A stretch of 64,000 bases of DNA from Sinorhizobium sp. BG8 (GTDB lineage Bacteria > Pseudomonadota > Alphaproteobacteria > Rhizobiales > Rhizobiaceae), in NCBI RefSeq assembly GCF_016864555.1, contig NZ_CP044011.1, forward strand, positions 2,623,501 to 2,687,500, read 5' to 3'. Position 1 is the stretch's first letter. The number at the start of each line of letters is the position of its first letter. Position numbers and translations under genes: made by a program. The notes beneath the pieces were generated by a model that worked only from the letters and a program-made list of their open reading frames with translations, was not told the origin of the DNA and searched no databases. Positions 17,700 to 25,976 of the stretch are shown one piece after another.

Positions 17700-17915
17700 C
17701 TAGGGTTTATCCGGCTTGTCCTGTTGCCACAGATCGGTAAGCGAGAGTCCTTTTCTCCCCCAGTTGTCGGTGTCCACCTCGTCGATCACGACGAAGACAT
17801 ACTCGGGATTGCGGCCCAGCTCCTCGACGAGAACCTCAGTCATCCTTCGAATGACGGCGCGCTTCTGATCAACGCTGGCAATGCCTTTCGCGATCTCAAC
17901 CTTGACGTATGGCAA
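17700..17915 (-). CDS. 4-oxalocrotonate tautomerase family protein
   Basis: A 71-aa tautomerase. The sequence PYVKVEIAKGIASVDQKRAVIRRMTEVLVEELG places the catalytic Pro directly after the initiator residue, as the family requires once Met is removed; YVFVVIDEVDTDNWGRKG is the usual second half. The start codon is TTG at 17915 (minus strand), supported by GGAGG seven bases upstream and by the Pro position. Such proteins tautomerise or dehalogenate small unsaturated acids. No pathway neighbour indicates the substrate. Confidence 0.85.
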   Translation of the reverse strand: MPYVKVEIAKGIASVDQKRAVIRRMTEVLVEELGRNPEYVFVVIDEVDTDNWGRKGLSLTDLWQQDKPDKP

Positions 17916-18083
17916 CGGTTGGCCTCCATGCTTCTCGAGCTTTTTACCCCTTGGTAGCCCTTCCTTGCAATGTCCGCAGCCGGCGCTTGGCGGATCAAGC
18001 CCGAGGTTCGGCTGTGGCCGCGATCCGTTCCGCCGGCGCTTGCAGGCGTGTCTCGGTCACGAACCGGTGACGTCCATTATGCA

Positions 18084-18299
18084 CTACCAATTGCCGGGGT
18101 CCGCAGTGTGATCGACTCCGGCAAATTCATCCGCATATTTCCGATCCAGCGTCAGGGTGGTCTCAGTCATTGTCTCATCCCTGACCAGGTAATCCAGGGG
18201 GGCCGGCTCGATGGTCAGTGCCTGGTACATGAGCAATGCGGCCTCCTCGGCAGTGTCTGCCTCGAATTCCTTCGTGAGGGTAACGGTGAACTTGTGCAT
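18084..18299 (-). CDS. small conserved-looking protein of unknown function
   Basis: A 71-aa acidic protein: MHKFTVTLTKEFEADTAEEA at the start suggests a beta-strand followed by a helix rich in Ala/Glu. GAGG lies 9 bases upstream of the ATG. It is 77 bp downstream of the Lrp-type regulator on the same strand and could be co-transcribed with it. I do not recognise a family. No signal or membrane segment. Confidence 0.55.
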   Translation of the reverse strand: MHKFTVTLTKEFEADTAEEAALLMYQALTIEPAPLDYLVRDETMTETTLTLDRKYADEFAGVDHTADPGNW

Positions 18300-18376
18300 G
18301 GCATTGACCTCATCTGTTGGGTCGGCTTCTCGGGTCTCGAGAGGATGACACTCTTTTCGTGGCGTTCATGCAGGGG

Positions 18377-18835
18377 TCAGACAGGTATCTCGGTTGATTG
18401 CTTGACCCTCTGCATGGGTATCTCCGACTTGATATTTCTGACCCCCTTGATGCGTCCGAGGTGTTCGATCTGGAATCTCCTGTAGCCGTCGAGATCGGGA
18501 GCGACCACGCGTAGGATAAAATCGCAGTCTCCAGCCATGAGATGGCACTCGACGACTTGAGGAAGCCTACCGATGGCTTCGATGAATGGCACCACAGTTT
18601 CTTCGTCCTGACCAGTCAGCCAAACGCGTGCGAAGACGGTGAAGCCCATTCCCAGCTTCGCCGCATCGACCAGAGCGACATACCGCTCGATGATGCCAGC
18701 CTCCTCCAGGAGCTTCACCCGCCTGAGGCACGGCGATGGCGAAAGGCCTACTCTTGAGGCCAGTTCAGTGTTCAGGATTTTTCCATCCTGCTGGAGAACC
18801 CGCAAGATGGCGCGATCGATAGAGTCGAGCTGCAT
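18377..18835 (-). CDS. Lrp/AsnC family transcriptional regulator
   Basis: A 152-aa Lrp/AsnC regulator with the N-terminal helix-turn-helix (LDSIDRAILRVLQQDGKI, then LASRVGLSPSPCLRRVKLLEEAGII) and a C-terminal RAM ligand domain (VVECHLMAGDCDFILRVVAPDLDGYRRF). It is divergent from a decayed azlD-like gene (19024-19239); Lrp-type regulators commonly stand next to AzlCD branched-chain amino acid exporters, so its original target may be lost. A small unknown gene follows on the same strand. Confidence 0.92.
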   Translation of the reverse strand: MQLDSIDRAILRVLQQDGKILNTELASRVGLSPSPCLRRVKLLEEAGIIERYVALVDAAKLGMGFTVFARVWLTGQDEETVVPFIEAIGRLPQVVECHLMAGDCDFILRVVAPDLDGYRRFQIEHLGRIKGVRNIKSEIPMQRVKQSTEIPV

Positions 18836-19023
18836 TTGGCGTCAAAGTCCATGAATTTTCATCATCGTGGCATCCTATGCTAGTTTACCCTGAAATCACA
18901 TCATGTTCGCAACCAAATGCCGCTGAACCTGCAATAAAACATATCGGGAAGGCGGGGCGGCCTTATCCTCCGCCAGCAATAGACGATCGGGGTTGTTGCG
19001 GCCTATGCGTGGGCGAGGCCGGC

Positions 19024-19239
19024 ATGACCGATCCGATCAATGTTCTAACGATCGCGGTCATGGAATGTGCGCCGGGCTGCGTCCTGATAACGGTGATAGC
19101 GCCCGACTTTGTCACAGGGCAACCGGCCGATCTGATCGCGCTCGGGCTTACCACGCTTGCGGCGACCCGCATGCCGCTACTTCCGACGGTGATCATTTCC
19201 ATCGTTTCAGCAGCGCTTCTCAGAAGCGTGCTGGCCTAA
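19024..19239 (+). pseudogene. AzlD-like remnant (branched-chain amino acid exporter small subunit)
   Basis: The last 45 codons (FVTGQPADLIALGLTTLAATRMPLLPTVIISIVSAALLR) match the end of AzlD, a roughly 100-aa membrane subunit that pairs with AzlC. The usual N-terminal membrane segments and the SRALPFLL region are missing and no AzlC gene precedes it. The frame is open upstream to 18877, but that part is not AzlD-like. The position divergent from an Lrp regulator is the classical azlCD arrangement, which supports decay by deletion. Confidence 0.5.
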
Positions 19240-19278
19240 CGGCTGTTTCCGGCCCGAAGGAGACGTAGGTTCGCCAAA

Positions 19279-19301
19279 CCGAACGTATTCTGATAGGCTA
19301 T
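19279..19301. repeat. short piece related to the 116-bp repeat, upstream of the methyltransferase
   Basis: CCGAACGTATTCTGATAGGCT resembles CCGAACGCATGGTGATAGGCT inside the repeat copy at 20407-20522. With the copy downstream, it brackets the SABATH-like gene in direct orientation. The match is short, so chance is possible. Confidence 0.3.
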
Positions 19302-19325
19302 GCGCACATCAAGCCGGGGCGTGCC

Positions 19326-20390
19326 ATGTCGAACAATCCGCCTCAAAGTGGTTCGGCAGCGATGGAAGGTGGCGGGTTCTATAACCGTCATTCCGCGATG
19401 CAGGCGACCGGCATCGCTGCACTCCTTTCACTGTGGGAAGATGCATGCCGGACGGTCGATCTCGGACAAGGTCCAGCAACAATCGTTGACTTCGGTTCCT
19501 CGCAGGGCCGAAATTCGATGACCCCAATGCGTGTTGCGATTGACACGTTGCGAGCCAGGTTGGGACCATCCGTCCCCATTGAAATTGTCCACACCGATCT
19601 TCCATCGAACGACTTTCCGGCTCTGTTCGAGGCGCTTGTTTCAGATCCCAACAGCTACATGATCGGCGCTTCCGATGTGTTTCCTTTTGCAATTGGCAGA
19701 TCGTATTTCACACCGTTGCTCCCTCCGCAACGAATGCATCTTGGCTGGACGACCTGGGCTCTACAGTGGATGAGTAGTAGCGCGATCAAGGCGCACGACC
19801 ATATTCTCGCGGGAATGAGCGTTCTTCCATCTGTGGTTTCTGCCGTCGCCAAACAACAGGCTGGCGATTGGGAGTGCTTTCTGAAATTGAGGTCGGTGGA
19901 AATGCGGCCCGGTGCGAAACTCATTGCAGGCTTTACCGCCCGCACGGCGGCCGGCACCGGCTGGGAATGGCCCCTGGGGGAGCTTTGGTCAGCCGTCGTC
20001 GAAATGGGTGAAGATGGCTTGTTTTCGGAAGAAGAACTGAACCAACTCACGATACCAATCGGTCTGCGGACGTTGGAGGATATCAAAGCACCCTTCGTTC
20101 AATCCGAATATTTCGCAGACCTGCACCTGGAGCATCTCGATCTCATCAATGTGTCGGACCCTTTCTGGGAAGAATTCGAAAGGAGCGGTGACAAAGCGAC
20201 ATTCGCTAAGCATCATGCAGACATGATGCGAGCCTGGTCTGGCCCCGTGATCGCCAGTCTAATCGCAGAGCGCCGTAAAAGAACTGAGCTAGTCAACGAG
20301 TTGTTCTCCCGCTTGGAGAGCCGACTATCGGAAAATCCCAGACCCCATCAACCCTACATGGCCGCAGTGGTGTTGTCGAAACGACGCTAG
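19326..20390 (+). CDS. SABATH-like SAM-dependent carboxyl methyltransferase
   Basis: A 354-aa protein with the order of motifs of the SABATH family known from plant salicylate, jasmonate and indole-3-acetate methyltransferases: MEGGGFYNRHSAMQ (residues 13-26), the SAM motif IVDFGSSQGRNSM (53-65), HTDLPSNDFPALFEAL (89-104), and WTTWALQWMSSSA (141-153). In plant enzymes the last motif reads LHWLS with a substrate-contacting His-Trp; here it is Gln-Trp. It should transfer a methyl group from SAM to a carboxylate, making a methyl ester; the acceptor is unknown. The ribosome binding site is weak. It stands alone, with related repeats on both sides and an isochorismatase-like gene 188 bp downstream. 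Bacterial homologues exist, so this need not be a recent plant transfer. Confidence 0.8.
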   Translation: MSNNPPQSGSAAMEGGGFYNRHSAMQATGIAALLSLWEDACRTVDLGQGPATIVDFGSSQGRNSMTPMRVAIDTLRARLGPSVPIEIVHTDLPSNDFPALFEALVSDPNSYMIGASDVFPFAIGRSYFTPLLPPQRMHLGWTTWALQWMSSSAIKAHDHILAGMSVLPSVVSAVAKQQAGDWECFLKLRSVEMRPGAKLIAGFTARTAAGTGWEWPLGELWSAVVEMGEDGLFSEEELNQLTIPIGLRTLEDIKAPFVQSEYFADLHLEHLDLINVSDPFWEEFERSGDKATFAKHHADMMRAWSGPVIASLIAERRKRTELVNELFSRLESRLSENPRPHQPYMAAVVLSKRR

Positions 20391-20406
20391 CCAAGGCCGC
20401 TTAGGG

Positions 20407-20522
20407 GCGCGTTGCGGTCATCGACAATCGGCCGAACGCATGGTGATAGGCTGATCAGGCGAACGTTGGTGGCCGGAAAAGCGTGCGGCAATAGATGACC
20501 GGTCTTTGCCCTTTGCGGACAT
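20407..20522. repeat. dispersed 116-bp intergenic repeat, copy B
   Basis: Gapless partner of 6344-6459 (about 76 percent identical by hand). It lies between the SABATH-like and isochorismatase-like genes and ends 56 bp before the chosen start of the latter. The closing part pairs ATGACCGGTC-like and GCGGACAT-like blocks, reminiscent of the palindromic element at 804-832. Confidence 0.75.
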
Positions 20523-20578
20523 GATTGCCCATGGTAGGCCGCATCAGTCGCGTTCACAGGTCCCGAGTGGAGTGGAAA

Positions 20579-21121
20579 TTGGAACAAGCCCTTGTAATTA
20601 TCGACATGCAGATGCTGATGCAGCATCGTCTCGATGCGGGGCGCGATCACGTCCACGGTGATGCTCCGGCCAGGATCGCCGCTTTGGCTGCTGAGTTCCG
20701 CAGAACTGGTCAAAGGGTGATCCACGTTCGCCACAGCGATCCTGATCCAACATCCCCGATGCACCTTGGTTCACCCGCCCAACAGGTGATGCCCTGCGGA
20801 GAAGCGCTCGATGACGAGCCGGTTTTCGTCAAGACGACTTCGTCGCCTTTCGCCTCCACCGGGATGGAAAAGTATCTCCGCGACAATGGCATCGGCACTC
20901 TCGTCGTGACGGGCGCAGTTGCAGGTTTTTGCGTCAACACCACAGTTCGAGTTGGATCGGACCTCGGCTTCAAGATGATCGTCGTCCGGGATGCCGTCAT
21001 GGGCTTTGACATGCCCGACGAGCAGCTATCCGCGCGTGCGATTTTCGATGTGACGATAGCTCATCTCAAATCCGACTTTGCGGAAATCATCGATAGCGAT
21101 GCGATCGTGGCGGCCAGCTAG
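20579..21121 (+). CDS. isochorismatase family cysteine hydrolase
   Basis: About 180 aa of the isochorismatase-like hydrolase superfamily. The catalytic Asp is in ALVIIDMQ near the N-terminus, the Lys in EPVFVKTTSSPF, and the nucleophile Cys in TGAVAGFCVNTTVR. Such enzymes hydrolyse amides or vinyl ethers (nicotinamide, ureidoacrylate, isochorismate and others); the exact one is not evident. The start is uncertain: TTG 20579 has GGAG six bases upstream and gives the usual family N-terminus, while GTG 20567 or ATG 20531 would add 4 or 16 residues. Confidence 0.85.
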   Translation: MEQALVIIDMQMLMQHRLDAGRDHVHGDAPARIAALAAEFRRTGQRVIHVRHSDPDPTSPMHLGSPAQQVMPCGEALDDEPVFVKTTSSPFASTGMEKYLRDNGIGTLVVTGAVAGFCVNTTVRVGSDLGFKMIVVRDAVMGFDMPDEQLSARAIFDVTIAHLKSDFAEIIDSDAIVAAS

Positions 21122-21136
21122 CCTACAACGAGCACT

Positions 21137-21985
21137 TTAGAGGGCTGCGACGCCCTCGATGCAAGTCGTAACGTCGCCACCGACCCAAATCTGATCTTTG
21201 ACCAGCTCCACATGAACACGTCCTTGCCGTCCAAGGACGGTGCCCTGGCTGGCAATGTATGATGAAGGAGCGATGCCGTTACCAATCAACCATTGAGCGA
21301 TGCCCGCATTCAAGCTGCCGGTTACCGGGTCTTCATAACCGGCCGCGCTAAAGGCACGCACCTCGAAATCCGCTTCCCGCCCATCCATTGTTGGATCCCA
21401 GGGTGCAACGACGCCGACCCGTAATCCGGACAGGACAGCGAAATCCGGGCGAAGTGCGAGGACGTCAGGCCGGGAGCGCAGCAGGACAGCGAGCCAGCCG
21501 GGGCCATTGTCCACCCAGTTGGCATCGGCGATGTCATCAGAGGTCAACCGCAGGCCCTTGAGAACTCGCGTCAGTGTGTCGGGTTCCACCGGGCCTGATT
21601 GCCGCAGTTCGGGAGCTTCAAAGGAAAGTCGTCCATTGTTGCGCCGAATGTGGATCAGTCCTGCCTCGCACTCCTGGACAATCTCGCCACTCTTTGGCTT
21701 TCCACCGGACGACAGCCATGCGTGGCAGCTCCCCAAAGTGGGGTGGCCCGCGAAGGGCAACTCAGCAACGGGTGTAAAGATGCGAACGCGGTAGTCGGCA
21801 TCTGCCGACCTCGGCTGTAGAAGGAAAGTCGTTTCGCTAAGGTTCGTCCAGCGCGCGAAAGCAGCCATCTCAGGCGCTGTCAAGGAATCTGCTCCAATGA
21901 CAACCGCCAGCGGATTGCCCAGCAAAGCTTTGGAGGAAAAGACATCAACCTGCTGGAATGGAAATTTTGCGATCCCGTTTCTCAT
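21137..21985 (-). CDS. PhzF family isomerase/epimerase
   Basis: A 282-aa protein of the PhzF family (diaminopimelate-epimerase-like fold). KFPFQQVDVFSSKALLGNPLAVV at the N-terminus, the catalytic Glu in WTNLSETTF, PFAGHPTLGSCHAW, and the C-terminal EDPVTGSLNAGIAQWLI are all diagnostic. Family members isomerise small acids; only some take part in phenazine synthesis. It converges with the isochorismatase-like gene (16-bp gap). Confidence 0.92.
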   Translation of the reverse strand: MRNGIAKFPFQQVDVFSSKALLGNPLAVVIGADSLTAPEMAAFARWTNLSETTFLLQPRSADADYRVRIFTPVAELPFAGHPTLGSCHAWLSSGGKPKSGEIVQECEAGLIHIRRNNGRLSFEAPELRQSGPVEPDTLTRVLKGLRLTSDDIADANWVDNGPGWLAVLLRSRPDVLALRPDFAVLSGLRVGVVAPWDPTMDGREADFEVRAFSAAGYEDPVTGSLNAGIAQWLIGNGIAPSSYIASQGTVLGRQGRVHVELVKDQIWVGGDVTTCIEGVAAL

Positions 21986-22310
21986 GACGATGTCCTGACG
22001 CTCTTAAGGTACGCTCTTGAGCCACTCGGTGCGGATTGGTTGAAAGCCCGGTTTGCGGCAGAATTTGTCCCATTACAAAAGCTAGAGTAATCCGAAGAGC
22101 AGGCCAGACTGAGACGCCCTTAAGATAAGGCATGACATCCCCTCTACGAGGCCTGTGCCAAGCTCCACGCGTACGCACCAGCGCCAACCAATACGCGCGA
22201 AACACTCCAAACACATTCCGGTTCTTGGCAGGCTTGTCTCGGCTGAAAGACTTGCCTCGGCGACTGCTCGTGGCCCGGAGCGGACGTTCGGAACTCAGGT
22301 TTGCCTTTGT
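21986..22310. other. intergenic region without a recognised gene
   Basis: About 325 bp upstream of the PhzF-like gene and downstream of the acetyltransferase gene. It must contain the PhzF promoter; no ORF with family resemblance, RNA gene or clear terminator was seen. Confidence 0.35.
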
Positions 22311-22943
22311 TCAGGCCGCTCGGAGGGCTGGGAGGTCGCCATCGCTCAAGGCGGCCATGTTGCGTTCGATTTTTTCTATCGGCCAGTCCCACCAGGCAAT
22401 ACCGAGAAGCTCCGTGATAACCTCCTCGGGATAACGCATCCGGATGACTGTTGCCGGGTTTCCTCCAACCACCGCATAGGGCGGAACGTTGCGAGCAACG
22501 ACCGAAGCGGCGGCAACAATTGCGCCTGCGCCGATATGCACACCCGGCATGATAGCTGCGTCATGACCGATCCATACATCGTGGCCAACAACGGTATCCC
22601 TTGTTGGCAAATCCTTGTAGCCGAAGGTCTCTGGCTTGAAGATACGGAATGGATAGGTACTGAAACCGGTCATGGGATGGTTGGCCGAACTGGTTATGAA
22701 GTAGCTTCCCCGTGCAATCTGCACAAACTTGCCGATAACCAGCCGTTCGCGAACGCCATGGCCGAGATAGGGGGCCAATATCTGGGCTGTGTCTTCAGGC
22801 TTTCCGGAATGGGTGTAATAGCTGTATTCGCCGACCTCGATGCGCGGATGATCGATGACGTTCTTCAGATAGACCGTATCGCGATAGACGGTGCCATCGG
22901 GCAAGGTGATGGGATGAATGGCCTCGGCATCGAGAAGCGGCAT
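22311..22943 (-). CDS. CatB-related O-acetyltransferase (left-handed beta-helix)
   Basis: A 210-aa hexapeptide-repeat acetyltransferase of the xenobiotic (Vat/CatB) type. YSYYTHSG, GKFVQIARGSYFITSSANHPMTGFSTYPF (with the catalytic His in ANHPM) and the hexapeptide run VGHDVWIGHDAAIMPGVHIGAGAIVAAASVVARNVPPYAVVGGNPA are clear. Some members inactivate streptogramin A or chloramphenicol by acetyl transfer from acetyl-CoA, while many others have unknown substrates, so resistance should not be assumed. It is a single-gene unit. Confidence 0.9.
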   Translation of the reverse strand: MPLLDAEAIHPITLPDGTVYRDTVYLKNVIDHPRIEVGEYSYYTHSGKPEDTAQILAPYLGHGVRERLVIGKFVQIARGSYFITSSANHPMTGFSTYPFRIFKPETFGYKDLPTRDTVVGHDVWIGHDAAIMPGVHIGAGAIVAAASVVARNVPPYAVVGGNPATVIRMRYPEEVITELLGIAWWDWPIEKIERNMAALSDGDLPALRAA

Positions 22944-23173
22944 GGAAATCCCTTAAATGAAGGCGACAGCAAAGAATTATGTCGGGCAGGCTAGCGTCGT
23001 AGCGCGTTACAATCCATGGCAGCATTCAAATGCTGTCATGAAACATCTGAATGGACGCAGCGACATCGATAAGCGTACGCGATGATTGCCATGAGGCGCG
23101 AAGTGGGGGAACGAAGTGATCGATGGACAATTCGAATGGCCCGCAGCATGACAGGCAACGGGCCAAGCGTTGG

Positions 23174-24661
23174 TTATTTCACCTTCACGAGATCATCCGG
23201 CTTCCACGTCTGGTCGTAGAATTCTGTTCCAGTCCCGTACAGACGAACCGTGGCGAGGAAGTTGCGTCCCTCGACCGTCTGGATGAAGTTCGTGTCTGGC
23301 GCATCCGCAGGCTTGCTTGGCCCGAACCACAGGTCGATCGAACCGTCGTCATTCATCTTGACGCTGTTGAAGGCGTTGATCGAAGGCAGGAGTTGCGGCG
23401 TCTCAGGCATTGTTCCGTCGGTGATGTCGTAGGCCGTTACGGCCCAGAACAGCTTGGCAGGAGGGTTCGCCGGCAGATGCAGCTTGTAGGCCTTCGAACC
23501 GTCGAGGAAATCACCGTCGGCATCCCGTAAAGTGGTGGGATACTTCGAACCTGCATCGATCGTTCGCATGACCATGGCTGGCGCGGACGAATAGGCGACC
23601 TGGAAGTAGGTCGCTCGCTGGTTCACGTCGATGTAGCTGTCTTGCAGCCACTCCGCCGTCGCACCGCCCCAGACGTTCTCATACTGCCGGTCCGTGTAAT
23701 ACTTGTTCCGACCATCGGGGCGGCCAGTCTGGCGAAGCGCCATGATCATCTTCGGCGCAGTCTCGACAGCTTTCTTGAGTAGTTCCTGCTGTTTCTGGCT
23801 TGGCTCGAAGGGCTTACCCTTGACGATGCCGATGGAGGCCAGAACGCCACGCAACTCCGGATCGATAGCCGCAACGGGTTCGTGATCGACAAACTCCTTC
23901 AGCTTGGTCCAGTAAGCGTTGTCGACCGGGTACATCATGTTGATCCGTTTGCCCGAACCGTTCGGGAACTCCATCGGCTTGACGTCCTTCTCCGATGCGA
24001 AGAGCGGATAGATGCGGGTCCGTTCGGCAAGTGCGACCGCTGGGGCTGGATCAGGACCATTCGCGCCCTTTGTCATGATGGTGCGGAAGAACAGGAAGAC
24101 GTTGTAGGTCGGCGACTTGAAGGTGAAGTAGCCCTTGGGAACCTCGCCGTCGTAGTCTGGCGGTAAGAGAAGATAGAGGCCACCGCCAGCGCGATCGGGC
24201 CCGATCGCACCGACATCGGTGATTGTCCGCTGGAAGAAATCCGTGAACATGCCGATGACGTTCGGCGGTGCCGCGATCACCAGCGGCCCGGTTTCCTTCA
24301 GGTCCAGATAGTTCATGGAGTAAATCACGTCGGCGTTGGGCGTCGGCACCCAGGCGCGGCTGTCCATCCGGTCTTTCCAGATCGGCAGCACATTGTAACC
24401 TGCCCCGAAGGTCGCCTCGGAACCGTCGCGCATGCCGATGACATTCAGAGCCGGCAGCATCGTCATGTAGGCCTGGATTGCGCGCTGGTAGTAAAGCTCT
24501 TCCAGCAAGGCCTCAGCCTCCGCCTGTTCCAGCCATTTGCCCTTATTGATCTGCTCGACCAGCGGAGGTGCTTTGCCCTCCTGGGCATGCGCGAGTGGGA
24601 CTGAAAATGCGGTCGCTGCAATGACGGAAGCGACAGCGGTATGCAAACGCCATTTCAACAT
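23174..24661 (-). CDS. exported DUF1254/DUF1214 domain protein
   Basis: A 495-aa protein with a signal peptide (residues 1-26, PLAHAQ) followed by a DUF1254 domain (YYQRAIQAYMTMLPALNVIGMRDGSEATFGAGYNVLPIWKDRMD ... TPNADVIYSMNYLDL) and a C-terminal DUF1214 domain (YKLHLPANPPAKLFWAVTAYD, then SPS/INAFNSVKMNDDGSIDLWFGP). Such proteins are periplasmic and of unknown function. AGGAG lies about 10 bases before the ATG at 24661; the frame is open 19 codons further upstream but without a signal sequence there. Confidence 0.9.
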   Translation of the reverse strand: MLKWRLHTAVASVIAATAFSVPLAHAQEGKAPPLVEQINKGKWLEQAEAEALLEELYYQRAIQAYMTMLPALNVIGMRDGSEATFGAGYNVLPIWKDRMDSRAWVPTPNADVIYSMNYLDLKETGPLVIAAPPNVIGMFTDFFQRTITDVGAIGPDRAGGGLYLLLPPDYDGEVPKGYFTFKSPTYNVFLFFRTIMTKGANGPDPAPAVALAERTRIYPLFASEKDVKPMEFPNGSGKRINMMYPVDNAYWTKLKEFVDHEPVAAIDPELRGVLASIGIVKGKPFEPSQKQQELLKKAVETAPKMIMALRQTGRPDGRNKYYTDRQYENVWGGATAEWLQDSYIDVNQRATYFQVAYSSAPAMVMRTIDAGSKYPTTLRDADGDFLDGSKAYKLHLPANPPAKLFWAVTAYDITDGTMPETPQLLPSINAFNSVKMNDDGSIDLWFGPSKPADAPDTNFIQTVEGRNFLATVRLYGTGTEFYDQTWKPDDLVKVK

Positions 24662-25000
24662 CGCCTGAGCTCCTGGGATTTCGACTTGGCCGAGCAGGGT
24701 GCCACAGCCATCTACCAACTTAGGAGCGAGTTGATAAAAGTCACGTCACGAGAAACGAAATTTGCCCAGGACTCCTCCTGGCGCTTAGCGGACGAACGTG
24801 GACGCTCGTATCGGGCCGATTGCTGCCAGCGCGTGGCGGCAATTTGCCGAGTTTGTGCCCCGCATCGGCGCCTATGCCGAAAAACAGACGCCTGATGCTT
24901 CAGGGTCGGCTCATCGCGCTCTGATTGCGGCTTTGAACCATCGGATGTAGTCTCCGGATCGACACTTCGAAAAGCTCCAGAACGCGATGTCAGGTTGAAT
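24662..25000. other. divergent intergenic region
   Basis: About 340 bp between the DUF1254 gene and the membrane protein gene. It contains a GCGGACGAACGTGGACGCTC stretch near 24788 related to the dispersed repeat vocabulary, but no recognised gene or strong hairpin. Confidence 0.35.
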
Positions 25001-25012
25001 GGAGAACGTTGT

Positions 25013-25789
25013 TTGGTCCCCTCAATTCTCGTAGGCATCGGGTTCGTACTGGCCGCCATCGCCCTGGTACTCGGTTGCTATTTTGGTGCGCGGCAATTGC
25101 TCCACGGTGGCGACGAGCTGGACAAAACGCATGATGTGGCAGGAACAGTCGCCGTGCGAGTTGCTGCCTTGCATGGGTTAATTCTCGCCTTGGTCTATGC
25201 GCAGGAACTCGACGACTACAAGGGAGTGCGCACGGTCATCACGCAAGAAGCAATAGCCATTTCCGACGTGTATCACGACATCAGCCGCTATGGTGGAAGT
25301 GCCGCAGCAACCATACAGCCGGAGTTGGCGCGATATCTTGCGATTGTGGTCAACGAAGAGTGGGACATGCTGGGCGGCAAGAATGGCCTATCACCGGCTG
25401 CATGGGGTGTTTGGGACAGTTTGTACGGTCAAATACTGGACCTGGATCCTGCAACGGATCGACAGCGTTATCTGGCGAACAGGATGCGCAACAGTATTAC
25501 GGACGTGGCCCGTCTCCGACAAACGCGAGAGGCTACGGGAGGGCTGGCGACACTCTTTTGGGCGCCGGCGGTCATTGGTCTCGCTCTCGTGGCGATACCG
25601 TTCTATGTGTATCGGCCAACCAGGACGCACATTACCCTTCTGTCCCTGTACGGGGCATATGCAGGTGTTCTCCTCTTCTTCATCTTCGCATTTTCTAACC
25701 CGTTTGCGGAGCCGGGCAGGCTGCCACCGAGAGCGTTCGAGCATTTGCTTGCAGGAGACATTGGCAAGTCGTTGCCGGCTGCCCCCTAG
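25013..25789 (+). CDS. membrane protein, DUF4239/bestrophin-like
   Basis: A 258-aa membrane protein. An N-terminal segment (ILVGIGFVLAAIALVLGCYFGAR) and two C-terminal segments (LFWAPAVIGLALVAIPFYVY; LYGAYAGVLLFFIFAFSNPF) flank a cytoplasmic or periplasmic helical region with EAIAISDVYHDISRYG and an arginine-rich NRMRNSITDVARLRQTRE. This layout fits the DUF4239 family. Start uncertain: TTG 25013 has GGAG eight bases upstream, TTG 24995 adds six residues. Function unknown. Confidence 0.65.
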   Translation: MVPSILVGIGFVLAAIALVLGCYFGARQLLHGGDELDKTHDVAGTVAVRVAALHGLILALVYAQELDDYKGVRTVITQEAIAISDVYHDISRYGGSAAATIQPELARYLAIVVNEEWDMLGGKNGLSPAAWGVWDSLYGQILDLDPATDRQRYLANRMRNSITDVARLRQTREATGGLATLFWAPAVIGLALVAIPFYVYRPTRTHITLLSLYGAYAGVLLFFIFAFSNPFAEPGRLPPRAFEHLLAGDIGKSLPAAP

Positions 25790-25976
25790 GTCTGCCGTCT
25801 TTGGCGGGCGGCTTTCAGGCAGCTTTGATGGCTTGATCCTGCATTGAGCAAAGCGGTTCCCGACGAGGCAGCCGCGGGAACACTCCTGCGCTGCTCGGTT
25901 GCGACCGTGCCACCGGGCCAGATGTGCTTGACGGCGCCTGGCGCTATAGAGACGTGCGCTTGCGTCGTGAAATCCC

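Noticed and set aside
19326-21985. Methyltransferase, isochorismatase-like and PhzF-like genes together look like a phenazine cluster
   Set aside because: PhzB, PhzE and PhzG equivalents are missing, the PhzF-like gene is on the other strand, the methyltransferase is of the SABATH type rather than PhzM, and both enzyme families are common general hydrolases or isomerases.
22311-22943. Labelling the CatB-like gene an antibiotic resistance gene
   Set aside because: The fold and motifs fit xenobiotic acetyltransferases, but many chromosomal members have other or unknown substrates.
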